Shown here one piece after another: positions 11,364-23,234 of a stretch of DNA of 64,000 nt. The stretch is from Chlamydomonas reinhardtii (lineage: Eukaryota > Chlorophyta > Chlorophyceae > Chlamydomonadales > Chlamydomonadaceae). The stretch lies in contig NC_057015.1 of the NCBI RefSeq assembly GCF_000002595.2, positions 6,443,591 through 6,507,590 of the forward strand, written 5' to 3'. A model generated the notes under the pieces. That model worked only from the letters and a program-made list of their open reading frames with translations. It was not told where the DNA came from and ran no database searches. Every line of letters begins with the position of its first letter. Positions within the stretch are counted from its first letter, which is position 1. Made by a program: the position numbers and the translations under genes.

Positions 11364-12894
11364 TGCAGGAGGAGGAGGGGGCAGGTCATTGCAAACCCAG
11401 GAACAACAATAGGGGGGGGGGGGCAAGCGGACAGTTGATGGGGTGACATTCATGATTTCGGTAGTTGGTGGGTGACATTCGTGATTACAGTAGTTGGTGT
11501 GGGGTGCACCCTGCCCACTGGACGGAGCTCACACAATGCAGCTCACACCACGCCCGCCTGCCTGCCTCCCGCACCTCGTTGTTCACGATGGTCTTCTCCT
11601 TCTTGTCCCACAGCACCGGTACCGAGTACTTGCCTGTGAGGATGTTGGTGTGTTTGCGGACGTTGGAGGATTGCATGCGTGCCCAATTGCTGCTGCGTCC
11701 AAGGCGCACGCATTCCTCCCTCACTCATTTAAACTAACCGTTGCTTGAGCAGGCCGGAAGGTGCTTTCCGGCACACAGCATTGCCCAGTTGCACCCCACC
11801 CCGCAGCCCCCGGGTTCACTCGGTTGGCTTGCTTTGGGTTCCGGAATGAACTATCCCCACTCCTCATCCATCCTACCCCACCCCTCCCTTCCCCCTCCCT
11901 TTCCCCCCCTCAACCCCACCCCTACCAGTCGTGTCATTGGCCATGTCGTACAGCTGCCGTACAGTGGTGGCGCCGTTGATGGAGTCGGGGACACAGCCGG
12001 TGCAGGGGAAGGCGCCGAAGCCCGTGGCGCTGGACAGGGGGGCGTCGCCCGGGGCCCGGAACACCCAGCCGGTGTGCTCGTCTGGGGGGTCGAGAAGGTG
12101 GGGGTGAGGCAGGGAAAGGGGTTACTGGAAAGGATGAAAGGGTGGGGAAAGGAAAGGAAAGTGGGGGGACTAGGGGTAGAGGCGTGGGGTACGGGTTGGG
12201 TGAATGAGGGGAGCGCGGCCCACGAGCGCGGACCTGGGTCCTGCTTCGGCCAAAGGCATCGAGCAACACCCGCCTACGGCCGCCCTTCTCGCGACTACAT
12301 GCCAAGACACGGCCGAGTCGCATGCCACGTCATCGCGCTGCGCCACCGCGCCGGGCCGGGAGACCAACTCACCGGCGGGGTCCTCGGGTCGGGTGCGCTG
12401 CCAGGTGGGGTGTGTGACGGACACGCCGATGGCGTCCGTGAGGCCCTTCATGTGCAGCACTGCCAGGCAGCGGCAGGCCCAGGGGCAGGCCAGAGACACG
12501 TACAGGTGGTAGCGACCCGCTGCGAGGGGGAGGGGGGAAAAGGGGGAGAGGGCAGGGCGGGGTGGTGTGTGTGTGGGGGGGGGGGGGCTTGGTGAGGTGC
12601 GCTGTCGCCGTGCCACGCGCCCCGGCCTCCGTTTAGCTCACCCTCCGGCTCGAAGCGTGTGCCGGGTGCGATTTGGTTGCGGAACCCCGCATCTGTGCGT
12701 TTGAATTCTCCCGTCTTGGAGGTCTCATCCAGCGCGGTGCGAGCCTTGCCAGTGGCCGCGGCCATCGTGCGTTGCGATGCGCTGAAGTGGCTCCGCTGGG
12801 TCGGTTGGTTGTAAAGGCGAAGGATAGAGCCTAGCACGGAGCGAGTGGATTGGTTATGGAATGTAGCAGGGAGCTGGGACCGGGCGGCCAGCAT
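9362..12894 (-). CDS. Glutathionyl-hydroquinone reductase (Xi-class GST, ECM4/YqjG type)
   Basis: Ten exons close in phase: 12894-12642, 12519-12373, 12081-11926, 11633-11575, 11274-11217, 11006-10873, 10460-10341, 10120-10092, 9927-9843 and 9496-9362; 391 residues. Family hallmarks are in order: [20 protein letters not shown] with the catalytic Cys at about residue 96, [10 protein letters not shown] and [14 protein letters not shown] in the thioredoxin-like half, then the helical half with [15 protein letters not shown] and [17 protein letters not shown]. The family uses glutathione to reduce glutathionyl-hydroquinones and similar adducts. The residue after CPWA is Cys, where the relatives I remember have His. 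The first ~45 residues (Arg/Ser-rich, no acid) look like an organelle targeting peptide; a second Met (MAAATGKA) could start a cytosolic form. One exon is only 29 bp. Confidence 0.93.
11283..11361 (+). repeat. (GT)n microsatellite
   Basis: An almost pure GT run of about 39 units lies in the intron between exons 4 and 5 of the reductase gene, about 10 bp from the acceptor of exon 5 at 11274. Read on the coding strand it is (CA)n. Confidence 0.97.
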
Positions 12895-13469
12895 AATACA
12901 GGGCGGGTCGGTCGATCGATTAGTGAATGCAGACTTTCGACTTTCGTGAACCAGAGCTAGTCAACACTTAATTATTGGTTTCAAAAGCATGTAAGCATGT
13001 ATTTATAGGTATTGGCACACGGGCAGCTCACTGCCAATCCGGCTGGTTCAGGATGCAGTGCAGGGCAGGGCTAACTGGGCGTCCGCGCGAGGTCATCACC
13101 GGCGCTGCCCAGGTCAAGCCGAAAACTGGCAGCCGTGCGGACCTGGTATGACTTTTACATCGACTGCGTTTACATATAACATATGCATGCGGTTGATGCA
13201 TCACGCAAGCTTCGCTTCGTCCAACCGCCACGAGGACCGAGACCTACAGGAGACACGAAGAGCCAGTCCCTCGCTTCCTCGCGCCCCTCCTCCTGCACTC
13301 CACTCTAATACCCTCATCGCCACACACATTCCCAACCCCATACACTCTTTCCCCAAGCTTCTGCGCCTCCATGGCCCTTTCCCTGTGCCGTGCCGCCGCT
13401 CCGCACATCACATACGCTACCATTCCCAAGCCTGCCGCTCGCGCCCGCCCCAGCGGTACCGCCCGGATG
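12895..13469. other. Intergenic between two co-oriented minus-strand genes
   Basis: It should hold the reductase promoter and the 3' UTR of the ICln gene. No coding signal seen. Confidence 0.5.
13155..13174 (-). terminator. Two TGTAA poly(A) signals, probable 3' end of ICln
   Basis: Minus-strand TGTAA occurs at 13170-13174 and at 13155-13159, about 300 bp past the ICln stop. Two closely spaced copies make this a likely cleavage region. Confidence 0.5.
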
Positions 13470-15133
13470 CTACCGCCCATTGCTGGCCGGCTGCGGCGCC
13501 CCCTCCTCCTCCTCGTCGTCGTCCTCGAAGCGGCTGGGGTCGTCTCCGACCAGCTGCAAATGTCATAGAAATCCAAAGCACAGCAGTTATGACGCAGTCG
13601 AGTTCGCAACCAGCAAACCCGTGGCTCGCACTAGCAGGCCTTCGCGCTCCCGCCAGCCCGCCCATTCATCTTCCTGCACCCTCCCCTCCTCCCTCCATCC
13701 CCTCCTCCCTCCCTTTCCCCCCGCCCTCCACGCCTCTCGCACCCACCGCCTGCAGGTCCTCCGGTGCCCCGCTGCCGCCCTCCTCCCCCTCCTCGCCGTC
13801 CGCCAGCTCCATGCCGCCCGCCAGCCGCTCCGCCATCACCTCGGCCCGGATGGCCGGGTCCAGCCCCGCCATCACCTCCGCCTCGTCGAAGAAGAAGTCG
13901 CCCTCGCCTGAGGCAACACGTGCAACATCACGCGTGGGTGGGAGTGCGTCCGGTGGTTTGGGGGGCGGTGTAGGGGTGCTCGTGTGGTGGTCAGGAGGTT
14001 TATGCGCGTGTGCTCTCGTGCTGGAAAGACGGTGGCGGGGGCATGCCACCGGTTGGCTTGTGGTCTCCCCCCGCCCCAATAGCCAGGTCGGAAAGGAAAT
14101 GCCCAATCTCTTGGGCTCGGGCAATACCGTACACCCCGTGAACGGCTACCCACCCGCCGCCTGCCTGCCTGCTCCGCCCCCTGCCGCCCCCCCCCCCTGC
14201 CCCCCGCCCCCCCCCCCACACACACATACATACACGCGCACTCACCCTCCACCTCCGAGTCCGGGTTGAGCGCCGCGCAGTCGCACAGCACCTTGAACAT
14301 GTCGTCCACTGGGACAGTGGGGGGCACGCAACACAGCGGGGTGGCGTGGTTGTAAAAACCAGCCCAAACCAAACCAAGGGGGGTGGGGGCGGAGTGTGTG
14401 GTGAGGACAACTCGCGGACGAGATGGGTTTGAGAGTCACACGTGCGCTTGGCTCGAGCCCGCCCCACTACCCTCCTGCGCCGACACAGCCGCGGCAGCAA
14501 AGCTCACCGGCCCCACAATGTGTCCGTGCCCTCGCCAGCCTGCCCTGCCCTGTGCAGCCTACACGCCCATGACTGGCGCCCATGTCACTGTCTGGTCCTC
14601 TCAACTTGTGTCCTCCGCCCTTAAGTACGCAACGACATGCGCCATCTCCCCTCCCTACATCTCTCACACCCCACTCACCCTTGGACTCGTCGCCTGGCAC
14701 CAGGCGCACCTCGGCCGACACGTCGCCCGCGCCCTCCTCGCCCTCCTCGTCCTCCTCGCCGCCGCCCATGTCCATGTCCTCACTGCCTTCGTCCAGCTGT
14801 GAACCGCGGGAGCAGGCCCACACCGGATATTGACATCGAAATCAGTGGTGCGGGAGTCCGCCGTGCGGAATGTGCCTTGCGGGTTTCATACCGTAGCCTG
14901 ATGCCGTACTCGCATCAGCGGTGTGGGTGTCTATGTGAATGCGGTGGACATTTGGCTGCCCTTTGCAGTGTAGCAGTAGAGACATGCATTTGCTGGCAAT
15001 GGGTTGGGATCCGTGGTTGGGACCCCACCGCTTCGCGCCTGACTACGCCCTAGCACCGCCGTACCACGTACCACGTGATATCCGGTACCCCACACCAACG
15101 TGTATACACACACACACGCACGCACACGCACAC

Positions 15134-15211
<78 letters not shown>

Positions 15212-15767
15212 CGCCACCCCTACCCAGCCCACCAAGGCCGCACCTGCAGGTAGATGCAGGGCCGGGAGTAGGAGGACGGGTCACGGCTGACGGCGTGCAT
15301 CACAATCTGCGGGTAGCGCAGAGCCAGGGCGGGCCCGCCCGCAGCCGAGCTCACCCACACCACCCGCCTGCGGAGGACAGCCAGGCAAGATTGCAAATGG
15401 GGACGGTCAGGGTTGAGCATGTGCTTGTAAAGGTGTAATGGGTGGGGAGGCGCGGGGGAGGCGCCGTGGAGGCGTGATACATGCACCGACACGCTGCATG
15501 GCACGCAGCGTGTTCCACCCTGCCCCTGCGCCGCACCCATCGCCCCCGGCCCCCTCTTGCACCCCCCGCTGGTCCGTACCGCGTGGTGAGGTGCAACACG
15601 CCTTTCCCCGCGTTCAGGTCGTCGCCCAGCACAAACTCAACATCCTGGTACTTGCTAGAGAGCTCCTCCTCGTCCGCGGTGTCCAGCACAACCTCCCGCG
15701 CCTCCGTCAGCGACACGTCCGTCTCAATGTCTAGCTTATTCGCGGCGGCCGCTATGTTTGCAACCAT
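13470..15767 (-). CDS. ICln (pICln/CLNS1A family), methylosome and snRNP assembly chaperone
   Basis: Six exons close in phase: 15767-15580, 15367-15244, 14796-14679, 14308-14246, 13907-13747 and 13553-13470; 245 residues. The PH-like ICln core is recognisable: FVLGDDLNAGKGVLHLTTRR then VVWVSSAAGG, YPQIVMHAVSRDP and SRPCIYLQ. An acidic Glu/Asp-rich loop follows, then SAEVRLVPGDESKVDDMFKV with CDCAALNPD, and a very acidic C-terminus (FEDDDEEEEGAP). In other eukaryotes this protein binds Sm proteins and the PRMT5 complex and delivers Sm proteins for U-snRNP assembly; the old chloride-channel name is not supported by sequence. The start at 15767 was chosen because ICln has no targeting peptide; an in-frame ATG at 15818 would add 17 residues. 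It is divergent from the fusion gene at 16174. Confidence 0.92.
15114..15210 (+). repeat. (CA)n microsatellite
   Basis: About 48 CA units with a few CG interruptions at the left end lie in the ICln intron between exons 2 and 3. The tract begins roughly 35 bp after the exon 2 donor. Confidence 0.97.
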
Positions 15768-16173
15768 TTTGAATGCTTTCGGACAGCGTCTGTGCGCACT
15801 GGGCTTTGTAACTCGCAAGCGTCGCGAAAGTAAGATGCAGATCGAAGCGGGTGAAAGAGTTGTACGCGTGTTTTGCGACAGCTTAGTATTATGTGTGTAT
15901 CAGTTCTGTGTTCGCTTCACGCACGCAAGCCAACAACTGATCTGGACAGTGCATTGAAGCGCAGAAGCGAATGGGGATGGTTCATCTTGTCTGCACAGTT
16001 CACTCAGTGAATATTGCTGTTCAAGTAAGTCAACAGTTACAATCGCACCATACAAGGTGGCTGCTGGGCCACCACAGGCGCGAATGCGGCATCCTCAGCG
16101 CCGATAGTTGCAGCTACAGCTCATGTTATAGTTCATTGACAAACGGTCCAGTAGCCATACTTACCGGTAATAA
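15768..16173. promoter_or_regulatory. Divergent intergenic region, presumed bidirectional promoter
   Basis: 406 bp separate the ICln start codon (minus) from the fusion-gene start codon (plus). Both 5' UTRs and both promoters must lie here or in unrecognised upstream exons. I see no clear TATA motif. Confidence 0.5.
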
Positions 16174-19100
16174 ATGCGCCATCAAGCGCACGGCGATGGA
16201 GACCCCCGCCAGCGGCGGGCGCGCATCCTCTGCTTGCACGGGAGCCGGCAGGATGGGGAGCTGTTCAGCCAGCGGCTCAAGATCCTAGCCCGCAAGCTGG
16301 CGGGCATAGCGGTGAGAGGTTCACCATCTCTATGAGAGTGAAGGGACATGGGCGAGGGCACTCGGGGCAGATTGCCGGGAGGGCAAAGCTGTGCGGGCCA
16401 AACCGTGCACACGAAACACGCACACACGCACATACACACACACGCACTCCTCAAATGCTGTCCGCGGTCGCGCTCACTGTGATCTCACCCACAACCTGCA
16501 GGACCTGCATTTCGTGTCATCGCCGCACGAGCTGCCTCTCAGTCCGGGCCAGAGCGTGGCTATGCGGTCCTGGTGGCGGCATTGGAACCTGCCCACACAC
16601 GACCAGGATGAGAGCGAGCAGGGCCAGGAGGAGGACAGCGACGAAGGGCAGGATGGCGCTCCCAAGTCGGTGCAGCCAGGCATCTTAAAGCAGAACGGGT
16701 CGGCAGCGCGCAGCGTAACCGCGCCGGCGGCGCCGGCGGCGGCGCCGCCGGCGGGCTGGGATGAGGTGGTGGCGGGCGACTGGCGGGCGTCACTGGCGGC
16801 GCTGGCGGCGGAGTGGCGGGCGGCGGGACCGTTCGACGGGCTGTTGGGCTTCTCCAATGGCGCGGCGGCGGCGCTGCTGCTGGCGTGCCACGCCGTGTCC
16901 GACCCGGTGCGTGACTGCGTGGCTGCGTGACTGACTGCGTGAATGATTGCGTGAGGAGGGTGAACGCGGGGCCCTACAGCTTATGTTGCTAGGCGCCGCA
17001 ACATGGTGGCACGACGCGCTGCGGATGTCCCGGGCCACATCTGGGGCGGCTGTTGCGGGTTTGAGGTGGGCGGCTGCCATGAGGAGTGCGCTACCTGTCC
17101 CCCTGGCATGCACCGGTGCATCCTGCACCGCTTGCCAAACATCCTTGCAACCTATTTGCATGCTGCCCTCGCAGGCGGCCTTCCCCGGGCTCAAGTTCGT
17201 GGTGTGTGCGGGCGGGTACGTGCCGCAGCCCCTGCAGCGCCTGGCGCCCCCCGCCATGACCACACCAGCCCCCGCCGCCGCCGCCGCCACCGCCGCCGCT
17301 GCTGCCGAGGCGCGCCTGGCGGCGCCGCTGCCGCTGCCGTCGCTGCACTTTGTCAGCCGGTCCGACGTGGCAGTGCCGTACGACGACTCGATGGCACTGG
17401 CGGGCTGCTTCGACGGCGGGCGCCGTACGGTGCTGGAGCACGGGCTGGGGCACGCGCTGCCTCAGAAGGCGGAGCACACGGCGGCGGTGATGGACTTCGT
17501 GCGGCGCGTGCTGGGCATGCCGCCGGGGTCGGGCCCCGGCGCGGGATCCGGGGCCGCAGGCGGCGGCCGCGGAGCAGGTGTGGAAGGAGCGGACAGGAGA
17601 GGCGGCGCCGGCAGAGGCGAGCGGGGCGGGAGAGGCGGGGGCGGGGCCAAGGAGGAGGCCGGCGGGGCGGCGGCAGCAGCGGGTGGGAGGGGCGGCCGGG
17701 GAGGGCCAGGCCGTGGTGCGGTGGGAGCCGGAGGGGCGGCTGGGTCGGACCCTGTGGCGGCGGCGCTGTCGGGCATATCGCTGGCGGCGGCGCCGCCGGC
17801 CCGTGCGCCGTTGAGGGTGGGCAGGGCAGCCGCCGCCCCGCCCCCAGTAAGTGGAGGGGGTGGTGGCGGCGCCAAGGGCGGTGCTACACATGGGAAGGCG
17901 CCTGCCAGCCCGGCTGTGCCGTCCCCACATACAGCCGCAGCAGCCAAGTCCCCGGCGGCACAGTCACCAGCAAAGCCGGCGGCGGCGGCGGCAGTAACAC
18001 CAGCGGCGGCGACCGCTCCGCCCGCGGCTGCAGCCAGAGCGCCGGCAGCCAAGGCGCCTGCACCACCGCCTGCACAAGCGCCGGCAGCCACGGCGCCTGC
18101 GGCACCAGCGCCTGCGCCACCAGCGCCTGCAGCCCCGGCCCCGGTGGTGGTTGAGGCTGTGGAGGCGACTGAGGAGCAGCGGGAGGAGATGGATGCACTT
18201 GAGGTGAGCGGGGGGGATCTGTAGTACCAGTACGGTGCCCAGCGTGGTACCCAGCTGCCCGTCTGGCCCGAAGGTCCCAATGTCGCACCGATGGACCTCG
18301 TGAAACTTTGGGTTTGGATCTCATAACCCGCACTGCAACCATTTTGGGTTTCCGCTCTTGTAACTGGCATCGGCATGCCCACCTCCTGACGGTCATGCCC
18401 ACCTCCTGACGGTCATGCCCACCGCCTGACGGTCATGCCCACCGCCTGACGGTCATGCCGGCCCCAGGCCATCTTCATGGACGAGTACCGGCCCCACTCC
18501 ACCGCCCCGCCGCGCTTCACCATCCACCTGCGGGAGCCGGGGGCAGGCAGCGACGGCGAGGGCGCGGCCGGGTCAAGCGGCGCCGGGCCGCCCTCGCGCC
18601 TGTTCTCCCTCACCTTCACGTTACCGGCGGGGTACCCGAGCAGTCAGCCGCCGGTCATCGCGTTTACAGGTGTGCGCGTGTGTGGCCTGTCGTACAAGTT
18701 TGTCGGCGTTTGGCGTTGTTTCTGCTAGGGGAGCGGCAGCTGTCTAGCTGCAAGGGTTTGCGGCGAGTCTGTGTTCCTGGGTTCGCGCACCGAGAGCTCT
18801 GCACCGCCGCTTGGCATGTCTATTGCCGCTCACCACCCGAGTGCTCCATGGCATTGCAAATATTGTCCTGTGTGTCGCCTTTCCTTTTGCGCGCTCACAC
18901 ACACAATGCACCACGGTCTCTGGGTGCGCGCTCCGTTTGGTGCTCCACCTACCAAACACACATACACACACATACACATACAAATACAAATAGCGGGCAT
19001 CTTGTTGTTGTTTGTCAACACATACACACGCGCGCATTCATTGCACAGGCCCGCTGGGCGGCAACGACCCGCGCCGCCACGCTCTGGCCGCCCACCTGGC

Positions 19101-22100
19101 CGCCACCGCGCAGGAGGCAGTGGACAGCTCGGGCGCAGGCTGCGTGTTCCAGGTGGGTGCTGGTGGATGGGTGGGGCCTTGGGGTGGGGACTTGGGACTT
19201 GGGGCGGGAGGGGCTGGGGCACGCGGGCTAAGGTGTGTGTCGGCTGGGACTTTATGTAGATCACCAATAGCGTGTAATGCGCCGCTGCAGTAGGTCAAGA
19301 GAGTTCAACGGAGCGTGAGGGGCCCGTTCGGCCTGCCGTCCCCGCTGCTGGTTGTGCAGGTGGTGGAGGCGGCGAAGGAGTGGATTGACACCAACCTGCC
19401 TGCAGACATAGGCGAGCGCCGGGAAGCAGGCGGCGCGGGCGGCAGCTTGGGGGTCATGGCGGCGCCGGGCGCGCACGCGGCGGCGTCGGCAGCAGCAGCC
19501 GGGGCGGCACCGGCGGGGTCGGCAGCCGTGGGTGCCAGTGGTATGGGGGCCGGCGGCAGTGGCGCGGCGGCAGCAGGCTGCGGCAGCGGTGGCCGCATGA
19601 GCCCGGCTGCTGCGGCGGCGGCGGTCGCGGCGGCGGCTCAGAACTCCGGCGTGCTCAATCTCGGGTAGGAGCTGCAAGGGGCGGCTGGGGACTGGTATGG
19701 AGTGGGGTGGCAGCTGCAAGCTGAAAGCGGGTGCTTGGGGATGGGGGCCTGGGGCGTTGCCAGTTGTCAGCAGGATTGCTGGGCCGGAGCGTTGCTGTTG
19801 CCGGAGCGGTGCTGGGGAGTGGCTAGCTGCCGCCGGCACTGCTGCCCGCAACCTCATGGTCCAACACAAACTGCTCCGTCTCCATCTCCCCTCCTTTCAA
19901 CTTAACCAGCCCCGTGTCCATATCTGCACGGTACGCAAATCTTGGAACAACACCAGTCCACCCAAACACGAAATTCCTTGCCGTGCCCTGCTCCACAGCT
20001 GGGGCGCCACTGCTCTCGGCATCTCCACCGCCACGGGCGCCAAGGACAAGTGGTGGGAGCGCGAGGACGCGGACGGAGAGCTCATCCGGGCGGCGGTGGC
20101 GGAGGCGGCGGCCAGCGCGCCCTGGCGCACCGGGCGGCAGGAGGCGCTGGAGCTGGCGGAGGGGGACGAGGAGGCGGCGGCGGCGCTACAGGTGCGAGCT
20201 CGGGGACGGGCGGCTGGGCGGGGCTTGGGGGTGCAAGCGCGAATGAGTGAGGACGGGGCATGTGGGGTGCGGGCCCAATGAATGGAGTTAACGCCCTACT
20301 AAAGCCCGTACGATTGACGGTGTGTGATGAAAGCGGCGCCGAGTTCATGGCGTGCGGGGTTGCATGGCGGCGTCTTGCGTCCCTTGCCATGGCCTGACCC
20401 CGTTGCCTGTTGCTCCTCATGATGATGCAGTGGGGCGCGGACGCCGGGGATGCCGCCGCGGACGCCGCCGCCGCCGCCAGCAGCTCCGGCGCCGCGGAGT
20501 GGACCCAGCGCGGGCGATGGGACTATGTGGTGGGGCTGGTGGGCAAGCCCAGTGCGGGCAAGAGCACCTTCTTCAACGCCATTGTGGGTGAGTGAGGGGC
20601 TGGGGAGGGAGGAAGTGGATGGAGATGTGGACACGGAAGATGTAAACACCAGCTAAGCCACATGCAGACATGCTTTAGACTTCCACCAATACGTTCTCGC
20701 CGTGCGCAAATTGACCTGTCTGCTGCTGCCGTACGGAACCATACCCTGCCGTGTCGTACCTCACGACCACTGCTCCTTTCCCTGGATTGCTGAGCCACCT
20801 GTAGTTGCTCCGACTCTCATCCCTTGTGAGCCTTCCTTTCATTTCCCTAGTCCTCTTTCGCTTAATGTGCCTTGCCGTCCCGTATCTCGCGATCGTGCTA
20901 TCACCGTGCCCCCAATCACCTGGCCGCCAGACCCTGTGACGGACGAGGACGGCGCGCGAGTGGCCGCCTTCCCCTTCACCACCATCCAGCCAAACGTGGG
21001 CCGCGGCTACGTGCTCATGCCCGACCCCGCGCCGCTGCTGGGACTGGCGCCACAGGACTGCAAGTGCGTGGCGGGGACTTGGGGGGAGGGGGGTTGGCAG
21101 CCGGAGTGCGAGGGCGCTTGGTGGTGCTGTGCAGCTGGGATGGGGCTAGCCGCATGCGGCACGATGGGCCCATTCCCGCCACGTGCACGCCTGGCGGTCT
21201 CACTCCCCAGTTCCCCAAGAGCCATGCGCCCCGCGCCCATCCTACCGCGACCATACGCACTCTGCCACCCCGCTCACACACTCGTGTTGCTGTCCTCTCT
21301 CTCGCGCCGCTCCAGGCCGCTGCACGGCTACGCCGAGTCCTTCTGTCTGGAGGCCGCCGCCGCCGACCACCGCACCACCAACATCGACCCGCTGCGGCGC
21401 TGGGTGGGCGGCGCGGGCTGGGCGGCGCCGGGGCGGCCGCTGCTCTGGCGCAAGGTGCCCATCGTGATCAAGGTACGTGCGCGTGCGTGCGTGCGTGCTT
21501 GCATGCGTGCTTGCGTGCATGTATGCGTGTAGGTGTGTGCGTGCGCGCGTGCGTGTTCGGGGATGCCATGATGAGGCTTGACACGCCATGCCTGCGCATC
21601 CTGCTGACCCGCCGCCGCCCCCTCCCCGCCTGCACCTTGTCACCAGGATGTGGCTGGGCTGGTTCCGGGCGCCTACCAGGGGCGCGGCCGTGGCAACGCC
21701 TTCCTCAACGACCTGTGCGATGCAGACGTGCTGGTGAGGGGTGTGGGGCTGGTGTAAGGGGCCTGCTGGGCAGCGCGCGTCGCCCCAAGCAAAGCGTATC
21801 CCAGCTCACATCAGCTCACACGGGTATGCCGCTGCCGCGAGGCTTGCTTCATCCAGGCGCTCTGGTGATATATCCCATCACCATGAACACCCACGTGCAG
21901 CATCAACACACACTTGTACCATCAACACCGTCACCAGCACACCTGCCCGACAAACTACCAAGACGCATGCCCCCATCAACTACCAACACACACATACACA
22001 CACACGCACCATACGCCGCCGTACAGATCCATGTGGTTGACGCCAGCGGCACCACCGACCGCGAGGGGCAGCTGGTGGACACGGACGCCGCGGCGGCGGC

Positions 22101-23188
22101 CGAGCAGCAGGAGCAGCAGGCGGCGGCGGGCGACAAGAAGCCCACAGCGCGCGGCGGCGACCCGCTAGACGACGTCGGGTGAGCGAGTGACCTCCACCAC
22201 CGCCCGGAACGCTTTGTGCATCTGTCCTGCACTAGTGCTGTTAGACACTGCCTTGCTCAAACCCATATGCACCACCATCGCGCCTCCCTGCCGCCATGGT
22301 GCCTGGCGACACCCTCTCCAGAATCCCACCTCCAGCCCAATACGGGCGTCAGCTGCACCCTACGGCACCTCGCCAACCTGCCTAAACCCTATCCCATAGC
22401 ACACTCCAACCCATTATGCCCAAGCCCCACGCCCTTCTCCTGCCGCCCCCACCTATCCCACCCTGCCCTGCTCCCTCCCTCTCACACCAGCTGGGTTCGT
22501 GAGGAGCTGCACCGCTGGGTGTACGACAACGTGCGCGCCAAGTGGACCTTCGTGCTGCGCAAGCCCTCGCGCCTGCCCGAGCTGTTCAGCGGCTACCACG
22601 CCAGTCGGGCGCTGGTGGCGGAGGTGCTGTCCAGGTGGGTGCGGGTGGGTGGGTGCGGGTGGGTGGGTGCGGGTGGGTGGGTGCGGGTGGGTGGGTGGCT
22701 GGTGGGCTCAGGACTCAGGCGAGTTAGGGGTTCGGGTCTGCTTGTGGTCATGGTCCTGAGGAGTGAGGGAAGAGGTGGTGCTGCAGTGGCATCGAAGCTG
22801 CCACATCGTCAAGCAGCGAGGCCCCGGGGCTGACACGAGCAGCACGTGCGTCCCAATCAACCATGTCTGTGTGGGCTGAGCAGTTTGGCACCCTTGTCAT
22901 GGGCTGGCAATGGTTATGTTTGGGATTGAACTAACGAACACATCCCTCCGTGGCTCCCTCCCTCCCTCCCTCCCTGCACCCTGCACCCTGCACCTCACAG
23001 GGTGGGCGTGTCCGTGGGCGCACTGGTGGTGGAGGGCTCCAGCCTGGCGCACTGGTCGGAGGCGCACCTGCACAGGCTGGTGGCGCACTTCCTGCAGGCC
23101 AGGTTCCCCATCCTGCTGGCGCTCAACAAGGTGTGTGCGCGCGTGCGTGCGTGCGTGCGTGTGTGAATGTGTGGGTGGGTGGGTGCGA

Positions 23189-23234
<46 letters not shown>

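Noticed and set aside
17462-18382. Long Ala/Pro/Gly-rich minus-strand frames opposite the fusion gene
   Set aside because: They are shadows of GC-rich coding sequence; the plus strand carries the conserved motifs and consistent splicing.
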